Positions 1-8,499 of a stretch of DNA of 64,000 nt are shown piece by piece (position 1 is the first letter of the stretch; each line of letters begins with the position of its first letter). This stretch comes from Candidatus Auribacter fodinae (GTDB lineage Bacteria; Auribacterota; Auribacteria; Auribacterales; Auribacteraceae): the NCBI GenBank assembly GCA_003599815.1, contig QZJZ01000031.1, positions 1 through 64,000 of the forward strand, read 5' to 3'. The notes below the pieces were generated by a model that had not been told where the DNA came from, made no database searches, and saw only the letters and a program-made list of their open reading frames with translations. Both the position numbers and the translations under genes were made by a program.

Positions 1-196
1 TGTGCTTTGAGAAAGAACGTTAGGGTGTATAAAATTGCTGATTCTTCTGAGAAAATAAATTTAATTGTAATTAAAATATAAAGAGTTTACCTGCTAGAAT
101 GGTCATCAAAGATGATTTGATCGATATGCTCGAACAACTTCTATTAAACTATCCATTGTCAACTTATTGCCGGGATATAAACAATACAATCCGATG
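1..196. other. window edge, no gene seen
   Basis: AT-rich sequence downstream of the frameshifted minus-strand gene. I see no ORF with a plausible start and ribosome-binding site. The tail of a further gene in the same cluster could lie beyond the window edge, but nothing here supports it. Confidence 0.4.
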
Positions 197-999
197 TCAA
201 TCATTATCAGCGCGTTGCATTTGCTCTGCATTATCAATAGAGCTAACTGTCTCTCCTGAAATATCAACAACCATTTCCTGCGACCATGTTTTGATAATGT
301 CGCCTTCACCTGCTGTTAAGCTGAATTTTATTTTGTATCTGCCATCCGGCAGTACAAGATTTTTGTCCAGAACAGCAGTATAACTGAACTGCTCATTTGG
401 GATAATCGGGCGTTGTGATTGGTTAATAGTTAATTCGAACGATTCATCAGGATTAGTCGTATTGGTGATTACCGCCATCCTGATGGACGAATATGCACAT
501 TCCCTGTGTTCAGCGTTTCAAGAATAACCCGGAATCGCTTCTGATTATTGATCTGAATGTTTTTTACCTCGAAATTATAGCGCTCCGTACCTTTAATCTT
601 TATATAGATAGGGTTGTTGTATCTGATCGCGAACTTGACTTGATCCGATTTATCAGGGATTTGTGTGAAAATCACTCGCGCAGTATATTCGCCTGCAGCA
701 TTTTCAGGAATAGTAATTGTAATGGGAACACGTACTGAAGACTGCGCTTCTACAGTAACTTTTGTCTGACTGAGAACCAGCCAGTCTTTAGCAAGGGGAT
801 TAATGGTGTAATCACGCCACTCCAATTCAACCGAAATAGCGTGTGATTGCGGGTTGGTGATCACATAGACATTCTCATACGTTTTTCCGGCAGGCATGGA
901 ACCTTCGATACGTGATGGCTCAACTCCATAATTGCCGTATGCAAGAGAGGGGAGAAACAACAGAACAAAACAACTATAATATTTTATCAATGAAAGCAT
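197..999 (-). pseudogene. PapD-like Ig-fold secreted protein, split by a frameshift
   Basis: Two minus-strand ORFs (469-999, 176 aa; 197-478, 93 aa) read as one protein of about 266 aa interrupted by a one-base frame change at about 470-480. The first part starts after an AAGGA site and has a signal peptide ending near SLAYG. An Ig-like domain follows ('GVEPSRIEGSMPAGKTYENV') and it ends at 'TGNVHIRPSG', a motif that in pilus-chaperone-like proteins continues into a strand such as 'MAVITN'. The second ORF supplies exactly that, then a beta-rich C-terminal domain. The family is periplasmic or secreted and resembles fimbrial assembly chaperones. It lies 52 nt behind an unknown 238-aa gene, likely one transcript. 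No slippery heptamer is visible at the junction, so gene decay or a sequencing error is more likely than programmed frameshifting. The exact function is not assignable. Confidence 0.6.
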
Positions 1000-1051
1000 T
1001 ACAAAATATCCTTAACAAAAAAACGAAACAAAAAAAGACAGTAAGAGAATC

Positions 1052-1768
1052 CTAGAAATTAACGACTTCAAACCCGATAGTTGTTTTGTAGGCGCCACTC
1101 TTATCAGCGGTATTAATCGGATTGCCGCCTTGATCCAGTCCGGGCGTTAATCCTAAAATAAAAATAATTTCCACCCGCTTATTGGCATAATTCCATTCAT
1201 ATATGGGAAAACGGTCGCTTGAGGCAATTACAGAATAGGGTTTGTCGTCTGGAGCAAGATTCGCGGCATTGCCGGTTGTGGAATTAACAATCCATCGAAC
1301 ATTTGAGAATACATCATATGCCAACTGGCCGGAATTTGTGCCCACGAGCCCATCCGTGAGACTGGAAGTCGCATAGGACTCTTCCCATGTGCTGGATCGA
1401 TATTTGATAACGATTTGTTCATTCGTATGGATTTCGTGAATCAACCCGCTCAACCCCGATGGATTCGAGGAGAACATAGATATATCCCACGCAGGCGGCG
1501 CACCTGTGTTGTCTACCTCAATATAGACCCTCCCTCCGACACCCGCGATATAATGATTTGTGGTGAATATGGAAACGTCCCATGCGGATGTGGCGGCACT
1601 GACATTCAGAAATGCGCGTCCTGCGACACCTGTAATAAAATGATCTGTGGAATTCGGAAAATAAGTGTTCAGGTTCGCGGTGTTGAGGACTATCTCGTTG
1701 AGAATGGTCGAGCTGGAGTTATCGGCGTACACAGCGATAACAGCGCCGGCTCCGAAATAAGCGACCAC
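1052..1768 (-). CDS. unknown beta-rich protein with internal duplication
   Basis: Not recognised. The ORF of 238 aa carries two tandem units of about 30 aa: 'DHFITGVAGRAFLNVSAATS' plus 'AWDVSIFTTN', then 'NHYIAGVGGRVYIEVDNTGA' plus 'PPAWDISMFSSN'. It is rich in Ser, Thr, Asn and Gly and ends in a hydrophobic-aromatic residue (VVNF), as many exported beta proteins do. The track start is a GTG with no good ribosome-binding site. The same frame stays open upstream for only 14 codons (...SGYSADETID) to a TGA, with no ATG, and no signal peptide is visible. The 5' end may therefore be damaged or frameshifted. It lies upstream of the frameshifted PapD-like gene, so a structural surface subunit is a reasonable guess, but only that. 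Confidence 0.5.
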   Translation of the reverse strand: MVAYFGAGAVIAVYADNSSSTILNEIVLNTANLNTYFPNSTDHFITGVAGRAFLNVSAATSAWDVSIFTTNHYIAGVGGRVYIEVDNTGAPPAWDISMFSSNPSGLSGLIHEIHTNEQIVIKYRSSTWEESYATSSLTDGLVGTNSGQLAYDVFSNVRWIVNSTTGNAANLAPDDKPYSVIASSDRFPIYEWNYANKRVEIIFILGLTPGLDQGGNPINTADKSGAYKTTIGFEVVNF

Positions 1769-1858
1769 ATCGATAGTTTCATCCGCGGAATATCCTGATT
1801 TCGTAATTCAATAACATCCTTATGTAAATAAACCACATATTTAAAACTACATGTAATT

Positions 1859-1888
1859 ATTATAGCATCACACTATAAGTATCGTCAA
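1859..1888 (-). promoter_or_regulatory. sigma70-type promoter for the surface-protein locus
   Basis: On the minus strand TTGACG (1883-1888) is followed after 18 nt by TATAAT (1859-1864). It reads toward the 238-aa gene and the PapD-like gene. It matches the hexamers seen before several other operons in this window. Confidence 0.55.
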
Positions 1889-2224
1889 TTAAAAATAATA
1901 GACTGAATTTTGTGTAATTTGTTCCAAAAACCATCACATTTTTTTAATGAATGCAGATAATCATCCTGATTTTTTATAACTTGCGCAACGTCGTAATAAT
2001 TATAATATACTAAAATATAGAAAAATAACAAAAACCGACATGAGCTCTTTTTTATTTTGACAACCGGGAGTATTGTTAACATCACATTTCACCCATAACG
2101 ATTTCAATGTAACCAAAATTGTAGCCAAATTGTGCTGGTAATTACAAAAGATAGGTTCCAGAAAGGTTCTCTCAAAAGGGATATTAACGTTTGTAAGTAT
2201 CGGAAAATGAGTTCGAAAATTAAA
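1889..2224. other. AT-rich stretch, no gene seen
   Basis: Between the surface-locus promoter and tRNA-Gly. The only ORFs are a 66-aa minus frame and an 84-aa minus frame that runs through the tRNA. Neither has a convincing ribosome-binding site or protein-like composition. I see no hairpin-plus-T-run terminator and no repeat. Confidence 0.4.
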
Positions 2225-2297
2225 AGCGAGCGACGAGATTCGAACTCGCGACAACTAGCTTGGGAAGCTAGGACTCTACCAACTGAGCTACGCTCGC
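2225..2297 (-). tRNA. tRNA-Gly (anticodon CCC)
   Basis: A 73-nt minus-strand cloverleaf: acceptor GCGAGCG/CGCTCGC, D arm GCTC..GAGT, anticodon stem CTAGC/GCTAG with loop TTCCCAA (anticodon CCC, reading GGG), T arm with TTCGAAT. The discriminator base is U, as expected for bacterial tRNA-Gly. CCA is not encoded. A promoter lies just upstream. Confidence 0.95.
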
Positions 2298-2312
2298 TTA
2301 TGATTTTTACGT

Positions 2313-2341
2313 ATTATAGTATACTAGTATCCAGTCATCAA
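2313..2341 (-). promoter_or_regulatory. promoter of tRNA-Gly
   Basis: Minus strand TTGATG (2336-2341), 17-nt spacer, TATAAT (2313-2318). The predicted start falls a few bases before the tRNA 5' end. Confidence 0.6.
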
Positions 2342-2357
2342 CCAATTTTTATCAAAA

Positions 2358-3266
2358 TCAGCACGAAGTGATCGAGCGCAAAAACTGAACGCGCTCATCT
2401 ATCATTTTCGGAGTCAGGTCCTTCAGGTTATCAAGACTGAAATCCTGCACGTTGAACGATGCCATCACCGTACCGTACAACATCGCTTTTTTGATCGACG
2501 CAAAATCGGTCGCGCCGCTCTTGCACAGATATCCCACCACACCGCCTGCAAAGGTATCGCCGGCACCCGTCGGATCAACAACTTCCTGCACCGGATACGC
2601 AGGAACCATGAATATCTCTGGCCCGCTGAACGCCACAGCTCCATGCTCGCCTTTCTTGATAATCACCGTTTTCGGACCAAGCTCCAGCACCATTTTTCCT
2701 GCTTTAATCAGATTCTTCTGCCCGGTCAGTATACGCGCCTCGCCGTCATTGAGAATCATTAAATCTATTTTCTTCAGGAGATTAAGTAAAGAGTCACGTT
2801 TGATGTTTATCCACAAATTCATGGTATCGCAGACAACATACTCAGGATTACGAACCTGTTTCAACACTTCCAACTGCAAATCAGGATCAATATTCGCCAG
2901 AAATACAAATTCGCTGTTGCGATACGATTCCGGCAAATCCGGTTTGAAATCGGCAAAAACATTCAGGTCAGTCGCCAGAGTCACCGCTTCGTTAATGTCT
3001 TTTTCGTACGTACCTGCCCAGCGAAATGTCTCGCCGCCTTTCTGGCGCACTAATCCGGTGGTATCAATACCTTTGTCATTCAATAATCTGATATATTTGT
3101 CTGAAAAATCCTCGCCGACAACAGCAACCAGTTTGACAGGCGCAAAATAACTGGATGAGTACGAAAAATATGTCGCTGACCCACCAAGCGATTCTTTCCG
3201 TTCACCGGCAGGGGTTTTTACATGATCAAAAGCGACCGATCCAACAACAACGATAGATTTGCTCAC
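2358..3266 (-). CDS. PfkB-family carbohydrate kinase
   Basis: A 302-aa ribokinase-fold sugar or nucleoside kinase that transfers phosphate from ATP to a hydroxyl of its substrate. The N-terminus has the strand IVVVGSVAFD and a GGSATYFS motif for substrate contact. The C-terminal PfkB signature DPTGAGDTFAGG (about residues 230-242) carries the catalytic Asp and anion hole. Length is normal. It is the last gene of the accB-to-thiE cluster, 10 nt after thiE. The substrate cannot be read from sequence. The neighbouring heptose genes suggest a sugar, but the bifunctional HldE kinase pattern is not evident, so I leave it as a general PfkB kinase. Confidence 0.85.
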   Translation of the reverse strand: MSKSIVVVGSVAFDHVKTPAGERKESLGGSATYFSYSSSYFAPVKLVAVVGEDFSDKYIRLLNDKGIDTTGLVRQKGGETFRWAGTYEKDINEAVTLATDLNVFADFKPDLPESYRNSEFVFLANIDPDLQLEVLKQVRNPEYVVCDTMNLWINIKRDSLLNLLKKIDLMILNDGEARILTGQKNLIKAGKMVLELGPKTVIIKKGEHGAVAFSGPEIFMVPAYPVQEVVDPTGAGDTFAGGVVGYLCKSGATDFASIKKAMLYGTVMASFNVQDFSLDNLKDLTPKMIDERVQFLRSITSC

Positions 3267-3276
3267 GGTAATATCC

Positions 3277-3906
3277 TCATTTTAATATGTTTTTAATGTC
3301 ACAAATAATTTTCTTTCTATCCGGCGCGCACAACAGAGCTGAGACAATCACCACCCTGTTGATTCCAGCGGACACCACCTCGTTGATGGTATCCATATTA
3401 ACACCGCCGATACCAAAGACCGGATGTTTAACTGTCCTGAACACTTCGGACGCCACAGGTACACCCACCGGAATGTAATCCGGCTTCGTCGGGGTAGGGA
3501 ACAAAGGCCCGGATGCAAGGTAATCTATATCAAGCGCATCCGCGTCAAGAGCTTGCTGCATTGAATGCGTTGAAGCTCCAATAATCATGTTTCGCCCCAT
3601 GTCGTGCAGTATCCGTCGGGCAACAGTGATGGGCACATCATCCTGTCCAAGGTGCACGCCATCGGCATCCACGGCTAATGCGATATCAAACCGGTCGTTT
3701 ACAATAAAAGGTATATCGAACGTTGCGGTTATCTCTTTGATTTTCAAGCAGAAATTGCACCTGTCCTTATCGGACAGCATTTTGTCCCTGAACTGAAGCA
3801 CGTCAACACCGCCTTCACATAGCTCCTGAGTGACTGCCAGCAGTTCTGAAGGAATGACATAGGATGTATCAACGATTGCGTATAAACGTTTATTATCCCA
3901 GCGCAT
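3277..3906 (-). CDS. thiE: thiamine-phosphate synthase
   Basis: A 209-aa TIM-barrel enzyme that couples HMP pyrophosphate with hydroxyethylthiazole phosphate to give thiamine phosphate. Family motifs are in order: QFRDK near residue 37, 'FIVNDRFDIALAVDADGVHL' followed by GQDD, IGASTHS, 'YLASGPLFPTPTKPD' and VFGIGGV near the phosphate site. The gene starts inside the end of thiD2 (14-nt overlap), so the two are translationally coupled. Together they cover HMP-P activation and coupling. No TPP riboswitch lies directly before the pair because it sits inside a longer operon. Confidence 0.95.
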   Translation of the reverse strand: MRWDNKRLYAIVDTSYVIPSELLAVTQELCEGGVDVLQFRDKMLSDKDRCNFCLKIKEITATFDIPFIVNDRFDIALAVDADGVHLGQDDVPITVARRILHDMGRNMIIGASTHSMQQALDADALDIDYLASGPLFPTPTKPDYIPVGVPVASEVFRTVKHPVFGIGGVNMDTINEVVSAGINRVVIVSALLCAPDRKKIICDIKNILK

Positions 3907-4309
3907 TTTTTATGTTTTTCTCCAAAGTATACATTTCAAACCGTAAATTTTTTATATCTTGCACCGGAGCGGATTCCGTCAGTTTCGAAAATTCTTCCAG
4001 AACACGCAGTGATTCCTCAACCCGCCGGGCGTTGGCGTCAAGCAGAGACATAACATCAGTGCGGCGTGATTCCAGTTGGGGAATATACTCTTTGCCGACA
4101 TCATCAGCGCTTTCTCGGGCTGATATGCTATGGGGCATAATTGTACGCAAGGCCGTTTCGATAACCGAAAAACGGTGGCGCATTGATTTCAATGCGTCAA
4201 ACAAGGAAGGATCATCAAGCCAGAATCTGCCGATTTCTTCAAGGACCCTGATGCCTTCGCGTGTCCTGTTGCAGTTTGCGTCAATGATGCGAGCGACTTT
4301 ATCATTCAT
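3893..4309 (-). CDS. thiD2: ThiD2-type HMP-phosphate kinase domain protein
   Basis: A 138-aa, mostly helical protein. The pattern 'RIIDANCNRTREGIRVLEEI' and its partial internal echo 'LDANARRVEESLRVLEEFSK' match the domain often fused N-terminally to ThiE and described as ThiD2, a monofunctional hydroxymethylpyrimidine-phosphate kinase. Here it stands alone but overlaps thiE. The ORF track starts 20 codons too early. ATG at 4309 overlaps the hldE2 stop (ATGAATGA) and gives the normal MNDKVARIID start. Family membership is seen; the kinase activity is carried over from the family. Confidence 0.8.
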   Translation of the reverse strand: MNDKVARIIDANCNRTREGIRVLEEIGRFWLDDPSLFDALKSMRHRFSVIETALRTIMPHSISARESADDVGKEYIPQLESRRTDVMSLLDANARRVEESLRVLEEFSKLTESAPVQDIKNLRFEMYTLEKNIKNALG

Positions 4310-4796
4310 GTTTCTTACCGAATTTTTGGAGTACCCTGTCAATAATGGATGATGTTGATTTCCCTTCAATCAGAGGAATAGTTAAAACCTCTCCGCCCCA
4401 GCTGATTACATCATCTTTTCCAACAATAGTGTCTAAGGTGTAGTCACCACCTTTAATCAATATATTTGGCTTCAGTATACGGATAGTTTCAAAAGGAGTT
4501 TTTTCGTCAAACGGCACCACGAAGTCAACCATTTCAAGCGCGGCTATAATCTCAGCTCTATCTGCAAGCGGGAGTACAGGCCGTGTGTCGCCTTTATTTA
4601 TCCTGACAGAATGATCGGTGTTTATACCGACAACAAGGAGATCGCCGTTTTTTTTGCATTCCTGCAGGTAACGGATATGCCCGACATGGATGAGGTCAAA
4701 ACAACCGTTTGTAAACACAATTTTTTTGTTATTGCTTTTGAGTTCAGCAAGAATTTCCGCTAATTCGTTACGGTCGGAAATTATTTTATCAATCAT
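4302..4796 (-). CDS. hldE2 (rfaE2): D-glycero-beta-D-manno-heptose 1-phosphate adenylyltransferase
   Basis: A 164-aa nucleotidyltransferase with 'TNGCFDLIHVGHIRYLQ', the HxGH-type ATP motif, near residues 30-45, and a late GKSTSSII motif. It corresponds to the C-terminal adenylyltransferase half of HldE, making ADP-heptose for the LPS inner core. It overlaps gmhA by an ATGA junction and is followed by thiD2. The matching heptose-7-phosphate kinase half is not fused here; the nearby PfkB-family kinase at the end of the operon could supply it, but that is inference. Confidence 0.9.
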   Translation of the reverse strand: MIDKIISDRNELAEILAELKSNNKKIVFTNGCFDLIHVGHIRYLQECKKNGDLLVVGINTDHSVRINKGDTRPVLPLADRAEIIAALEMVDFVVPFDEKTPFETIRILKPNILIKGGDYTLDTIVGKDDVISWGGEVLTIPLIEGKSTSSIIDRVLQKFGKKHE

Positions 4797-5377
4797 CGTT
4801 CAAAAACATTTTGCAGTAACAATTTTTCCACGATGTCGCACATGAGGTGTTCCACCATCAGGTGCATTTCCTGAATGAGTGGGGTAGACGACGATGGAAT
4901 GATTAACGAAATATCAGACAATGACGGCATTTCGCCGCCGTCATTGCCTGTTAAAGAAATAACAACACACCCCGCTTTACGGGCGGATTTTATTGCGTGA
5001 ATTATATTCGGAGATGTCCCGCTGGTGGATATCGCTATAAGACAGTCGCCTTCCCGGGCAAGGGCACGAACTTGTTTGCTGAAGATCTCTTTAAACGAGT
5101 AGTCATTACCTATAGCGGTTATAACTGAGGTGTCCGTCGTCAGCGCGATTGCCGGAAGGGGAGAACGCTCAACGCGATATCTGTTTACCAATTCAGCGGC
5201 GATATGTTGAGCATCCGCGGCGCTTCCTCCGTTGCCGCAAATCAGGATTTTATTCCCCCGTTGGAGAACCTTATAAAGTTCCTGTCCGATCAATTCAATA
5301 GTGATAGAACATTCCCGCAGTACTTGTTTTCTCAGTTCCACACCATCACTTATATATGATTCAATATACGAACGCAT
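4793..5377 (-). CDS. gmhA: phosphoheptose isomerase (SIS domain)
   Basis: A 194-aa SIS-fold enzyme that converts sedoheptulose 7-phosphate to D-glycero-D-manno-heptose 7-phosphate, the first step to ADP-heptose. ICGNGGSAADAQHIAAELVNR-type sequence near residue 48 is the GmhA phosphosugar loop, and ISTSGTSPNII near 117 is the second SIS loop; QEMHLMVEHLMCD near the end carries the C-terminal His. Its ATG overlaps the amaP stop (TAATG) and its stop overlaps hldE2, so the heptose genes are coupled to the envelope-stress pair upstream. Confidence 0.93.
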   Translation of the reverse strand: MRSYIESYISDGVELRKQVLRECSITIELIGQELYKVLQRGNKILICGNGGSAADAQHIAAELVNRYRVERSPLPAIALTTDTSVITAIGNDYSFKEIFSKQVRALAREGDCLIAISTSGTSPNIIHAIKSARKAGCVVISLTGNDGGEMPSLSDISLIIPSSSTPLIQEMHLMVEHLMCDIVEKLLLQNVFER

Positions 5378-6081
5378 TAATAAACGTTTTCCTCTTTATT
5401 TGCTTCAACTTCCCCTGTATCTTCAGATACATCTGAATCATTTTGATAAGATGTATATTGTGATGGTTTTGCGGCAACAGCTGTCTGAGGCGCAGTTTGA
5501 GGTAGTGGTTCGGGACTAATGCTCCTCTTTTTGATCGGAATATCACGCGGAGCAAACGAATCTTTCGCTAAAAATATGTGTATCGCGACAATATTTTCAA
5601 TACCAAGGCAGGATTGTATCTGCTGACGTATTTCTTTTTGTAAATCCTCAATTGCGATAGGGAGGTTGTTGACACCCGCCCATATTTTCAGTTTAACGTT
5701 GATTTCAATTGAATCTTTGCCTTTCAGTGTTACAGACGGGTAGGAATCTTTGATTTCCCTGAACGTACGCGCAATTTTACGAATAAACTCCTCAACAGCA
5801 AACAAAGAGATGAGAATTTCGCCTTCAGATGTGTTATATCGTAAAAATGTTTCTCTTCTTTTACAAGGAAAACTGATCACCAAATAAAGAATCGCGATGA
5901 AAGCAAGTGCCGATCCAGCCACCAAGACAAGAAGGTTATTCTCCAAGAAGACAGTTATGTTTTCCTGAGCTACTTCAAATGGATACGGATATTCAAAAAA
6001 CAGGCACAGAAGCGAAATTCCACATGCTAAAACAAACAATGTGAAAAACGCATGAAAAAGAAAGCGTACAAAGCGATACAT
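5377..6081 (-). CDS. amaP: AmaP-like membrane anchor protein
   Basis: A 234-aa protein with two N-terminal membrane segments (about residues 5-27 and 45-70). An Asp23/Gls24-like cytoplasmic domain follows (SVTLKGKDSIEINVKLKIWA), then a Pro/Gln-rich, acidic C-terminal tail. AmaP anchors Asp23 at the membrane in Firmicutes. It follows the Asp23-family gene directly. I start at ATG 6081, which has GGAGG five bases before it, rather than the track start at 6099. Function in a diderm is unknown. Confidence 0.7.
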   Translation of the reverse strand: MYRFVRFLFHAFFTLFVLACGISLLCLFFEYPYPFEVAQENITVFLENNLLVLVAGSALAFIAILYLVISFPCKRRETFLRYNTSEGEILISLFAVEEFIRKIARTFREIKDSYPSVTLKGKDSIEINVKLKIWAGVNNLPIAIEDLQKEIRQQIQSCLGIENIVAIHIFLAKDSFAPRDIPIKKRSISPEPLPQTAPQTAVAAKPSQYTSYQNDSDVSEDTGEVEANKEENVY

Positions 6082-6106
6082 AGATGCCTCCCATGGCAAA
6101 AATTAA

Positions 6107-6550
6107 TTAGTGCGCGTCAGAGAATGAGTCTTTTTCATCAGCGTTGGGTATCTTAACTCCTTGTATGATCAGATTGATAGCCACCACTTTTTTACCGGCC
6201 ATTTCTTCAACAGCTTTGCGGACATTGTTCTGTATCTGAACGGAAATATCAGGAATCTTTACGCCATAATCAACGTAGATGGATATATCCAGTACGACAT
6301 TTTCCCCAGTGGTCTGCACTTTTATCCCGCGCTCATGAGTTTTTTTGCCAAACCGTTCGACAATATCACCGACAAAACCACTGCCCATAGCAGAAACTCC
6401 GGTGACTTCCCGTACAGCCATGTAGGCAATAACAGCTATAACGTCGTCGCTGATGACAGTGGAGTCAGTCAACTGATCAAGCTCCTCAATAGATCTTAAT
6501 TCATAAGATTTATCACGATCTGTTTTATCACTTTTTTTCTCTCTGGCCAT
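6107..6550 (-). CDS. Asp23/Gls24 family protein
   Basis: A 147-aa alkaline-shock-type protein. After a charged N-terminus (residues 1-30), the Asp23 core runs 'VIAVIAYMAVREVTGVSAMG', 'GENVVLDISIYVDYGVKIPD' and 'QIQNNVRKAVEEMAGKKVVA'. These proteins are membrane-tethered through AmaP and linked to cell-envelope stress in Gram-positives. It has a clear GGAGG site before its ATG, lies 13 nt after accC and precedes amaP. Confidence 0.88.
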   Translation of the reverse strand: MAREKKSDKTDRDKSYELRSIEELDQLTDSTVISDDVIAVIAYMAVREVTGVSAMGSGFVGDIVERFGKKTHERGIKVQTTGENVVLDISIYVDYGVKIPDISVQIQNNVRKAVEEMAGKKVVAINLIIQGVKIPNADEKDSFSDAH

Positions 6551-6562
6551 GTAAAACCTCCG

Positions 6563-7912
6563 TTATTCCATACTTTTCAGCAATTCGGCAATATAGTCGG
6601 TTGATATTTTGCCGGATTTAAAACCATCCTCATTCAGAATGGTCTTCTGAAACGATATATTTGTTTTTATACCTTCAACAGTAAACTCACCCAAAGCACG
6701 CGACATGATTGAAATAGCTTCCTCGCGAGTTTTGCCATGCACAATCAGTTTTGCTATCATTGAGTCATAATACTGGGGGATACGATACCCTGCGTATACA
6801 TGACTGTCAACACGGACCCCATAACCACCCGGCGCATAATATCCGGTAACAACACCGGGAGACGGCATAAAGTTTTTGTCCGGGTCTTCGGCGTTTATCC
6901 GGCATTCAATAGCGTGCCCATTCATTTTTATATCATTCTGCGTGAATGACAATTTTTCGCCGTAGGCAACGCGTATTTGTTCTTTAATAAGATCAATCCC
7001 TGTGATCATTTCAGTTACAGGGTGCTCTACTTGTATACGGGTGTTCATTTCCATAAAATAAAATTCCCCGTTTTTATCGTAGAGAAACTCAATTGTGCCA
7101 GCGTTTTCATAATTGACAGATTGTGCCGCTTTAACAGCGGCTTCACCCATTTTCTTACGTTTTTGCGGTGTTAAAACAGGGCAGGGAGATTCTTCTATCA
7201 TTTTCTGATGCCTGCGCTGCACGGTGCAATCACGTTCGAATAAATGAACAGTGTTTCCAAAACTGTCTGCTATTATTTGAATTTCCACATGGCGCGGTTG
7301 TTCAATAAATTTTTCAATATACACATCAGCGTTTCCAAACGCCGCTTCAGCTTCCGCCTTAGCCGACATAAAGGCATTAGCAAGACTGATATCATTATTG
7401 GCAACACGCATGCCGCGCCCACCGCCTCCGGCTGAAGCCTTGATAATGACCGGATACCCCATTTCACGAGCAATTTTGATTGCTTCATCAGTCGTTTTCA
7501 CCACACCTTCACTGCCCGGTATAGTGGGCACACCGGCTGACTTAACCGTTTCTTTCGCTTTGGATTTATCGCCCATCAAAGTAATGTGTTTCGGTTTGGG
7601 GCCTATGAACTTAATGTTACAGCTTTCACAGATTTCAGCAAAGTGAGCGTTTTCAGCCAGAAAACCATACCCTGGATGAATGGCATCAACGTTGCCGATT
7701 TCAGCGGCGCTTATAATACTGGGTATATGCAAATAACTTTTTAAACTTGAAGCCGGGCCGATACATATTGCGGAATCAGCCATTTTAGCATGTAGACTGT
7801 CGGCGTCTGCCTCAGAATACACTGCAACAGTTTCTATATTTAATTCGTGACAGGCGCGTATAATACGCAACGCAATTTCGCCACGGTTTGCAATAAGTAT
7901 TCGTTTAAACAT
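6563..7912 (-). CDS. accC: acetyl-CoA carboxylase, biotin carboxylase subunit
   Basis: A 449-aa ATP-grasp enzyme that carboxylates the biotin on AccB with ATP and bicarbonate, the first half of malonyl-CoA synthesis. It starts with the usual [17 protein letters not shown]; the ATP loop is [12 protein letters not shown] near residue 160, and [13 protein letters not shown] near 290 holds the catalytic Glu and Arg. Length is typical. It follows accB by 12 nt, forming the standard accBC pair. The carboxyltransferase genes accA and accD are not in this window. Confidence 0.97.
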   Translation of the reverse strand: MFKRILIANRGEIALRIIRACHELNIETVAVYSEADADSLHAKMADSAICIGPASSLKSYLHIPSIISAAEIGNVDAIHPGYGFLAENAHFAEICESCNIKFIGPKPKHITLMGDKSKAKETVKSAGVPTIPGSEGVVKTTDEAIKIAREMGYPVIIKASAGGGGRGMRVANNDISLANAFMSAKAEAEAAFGNADVYIEKFIEQPRHVEIQIIADSFGNTVHLFERDCTVQRRHQKMIEESPCPVLTPQKRKKMGEAAVKAAQSVNYENAGTIEFLYDKNGEFYFMEMNTRIQVEHPVTEMITGIDLIKEQIRVAYGEKLSFTQNDIKMNGHAIECRINAEDPDKNFMPSPGVVTGYYAPGGYGVRVDSHVYAGYRIPQYYDSMIAKLIVHGKTREEAISIMSRALGEFTVEGIKTNISFQKTILNEDGFKSGKISTDYIAELLKSME

Positions 7913-7924
7913 GTATGGTTCCTT

Positions 7925-8407
7925 TTAGTGTTTTTTGATTTTGAACATTCTCTGCCCAAACTCAACCGGAGCACCGTTTTCAACAAGGATATCCACGACA
8001 GTGCCTGAAATTTCACATTTAATCTCATTAAACACTTTCATTGCTTCAACGATACAAACAACATCATCCGGTTTTACATCCTGCCCTTTATTTACATACG
8101 GTGGCGATTCAGGCGATGGAGCGGCATAAAAGGTGCCAACCATGGGTGATACGACATAGTCGATATCAGGGCCGTCCTCAGCTTCTGTTTTTGTTTGTGC
8201 TGTACGTGCAGGAATTGCGGTCTGCATCTGCGGTTCAGCAAGGATGGGTGACTGGGCATAAACTGGATGATGAGCGATTATCGGCTGAGCAATCGCCGGA
8301 ACTTCTTTTTTTAGTACAATCTTGAACCCTTCTTTTTCCAATTCAAAATTAGTGATGTCATTTGTCTTCATCAATCTAATAACTTCTTTGATTTCTCTTA
8401 AATCCAT
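7925..8407 (-). CDS. accB: biotin carboxyl carrier protein of acetyl-CoA carboxylase
   Basis: A 160-aa carrier. The N-terminal helix-forming segment ('MDLREIKEVIRLMKTNDITN') is followed by an Ala/Pro/Gln-rich linker (about residues 40-75). The C-terminal biotinyl domain has the attachment lysine in VEAMKVFNEI (about residue 126). It starts with a GGAGG site six bases before ATG and has its own strong promoter 57 nt upstream, so it heads the accB-to-pfkB operon. Confidence 0.96.
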   Translation of the reverse strand: MDLREIKEVIRLMKTNDITNFELEKEGFKIVLKKEVPAIAQPIIAHHPVYAQSPILAEPQMQTAIPARTAQTKTEAEDGPDIDYVVSPMVGTFYAAPSPESPPYVNKGQDVKPDDVVCIVEAMKVFNEIKCEISGTVVDILVENGAPVEFGQRMFKIKKH

Positions 8408-8463
8408 AAAGGACCTCCATCGTGAAAGAAATGATGATGTTATGGTTATGCTAAAAAATCGTT

Positions 8464-8492
8464 ATTGTACCGGCCTGATACTGCAATGTCAA
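8464..8492 (-). promoter_or_regulatory. promoter of the accB operon
   Basis: Minus strand TTGACA (8487-8492), exactly 17 nt, TACAAT (8464-8469), in the 92-nt gap between aroQ and accB. It is among the best sigma70 matches in the window. Confidence 0.7.
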
Positions 8493-8499
8493 ATTATTG

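Noticed and set aside
2000-2254. 84-aa minus-strand ORF
   Set aside because: It runs through the tRNA-Gly gene and has no ribosome-binding site.
2452-3150. 232-aa plus-strand ORF opposite the PfkB kinase
   Set aside because: It is the antisense shadow of a clear kinase gene, with no family motifs of its own.
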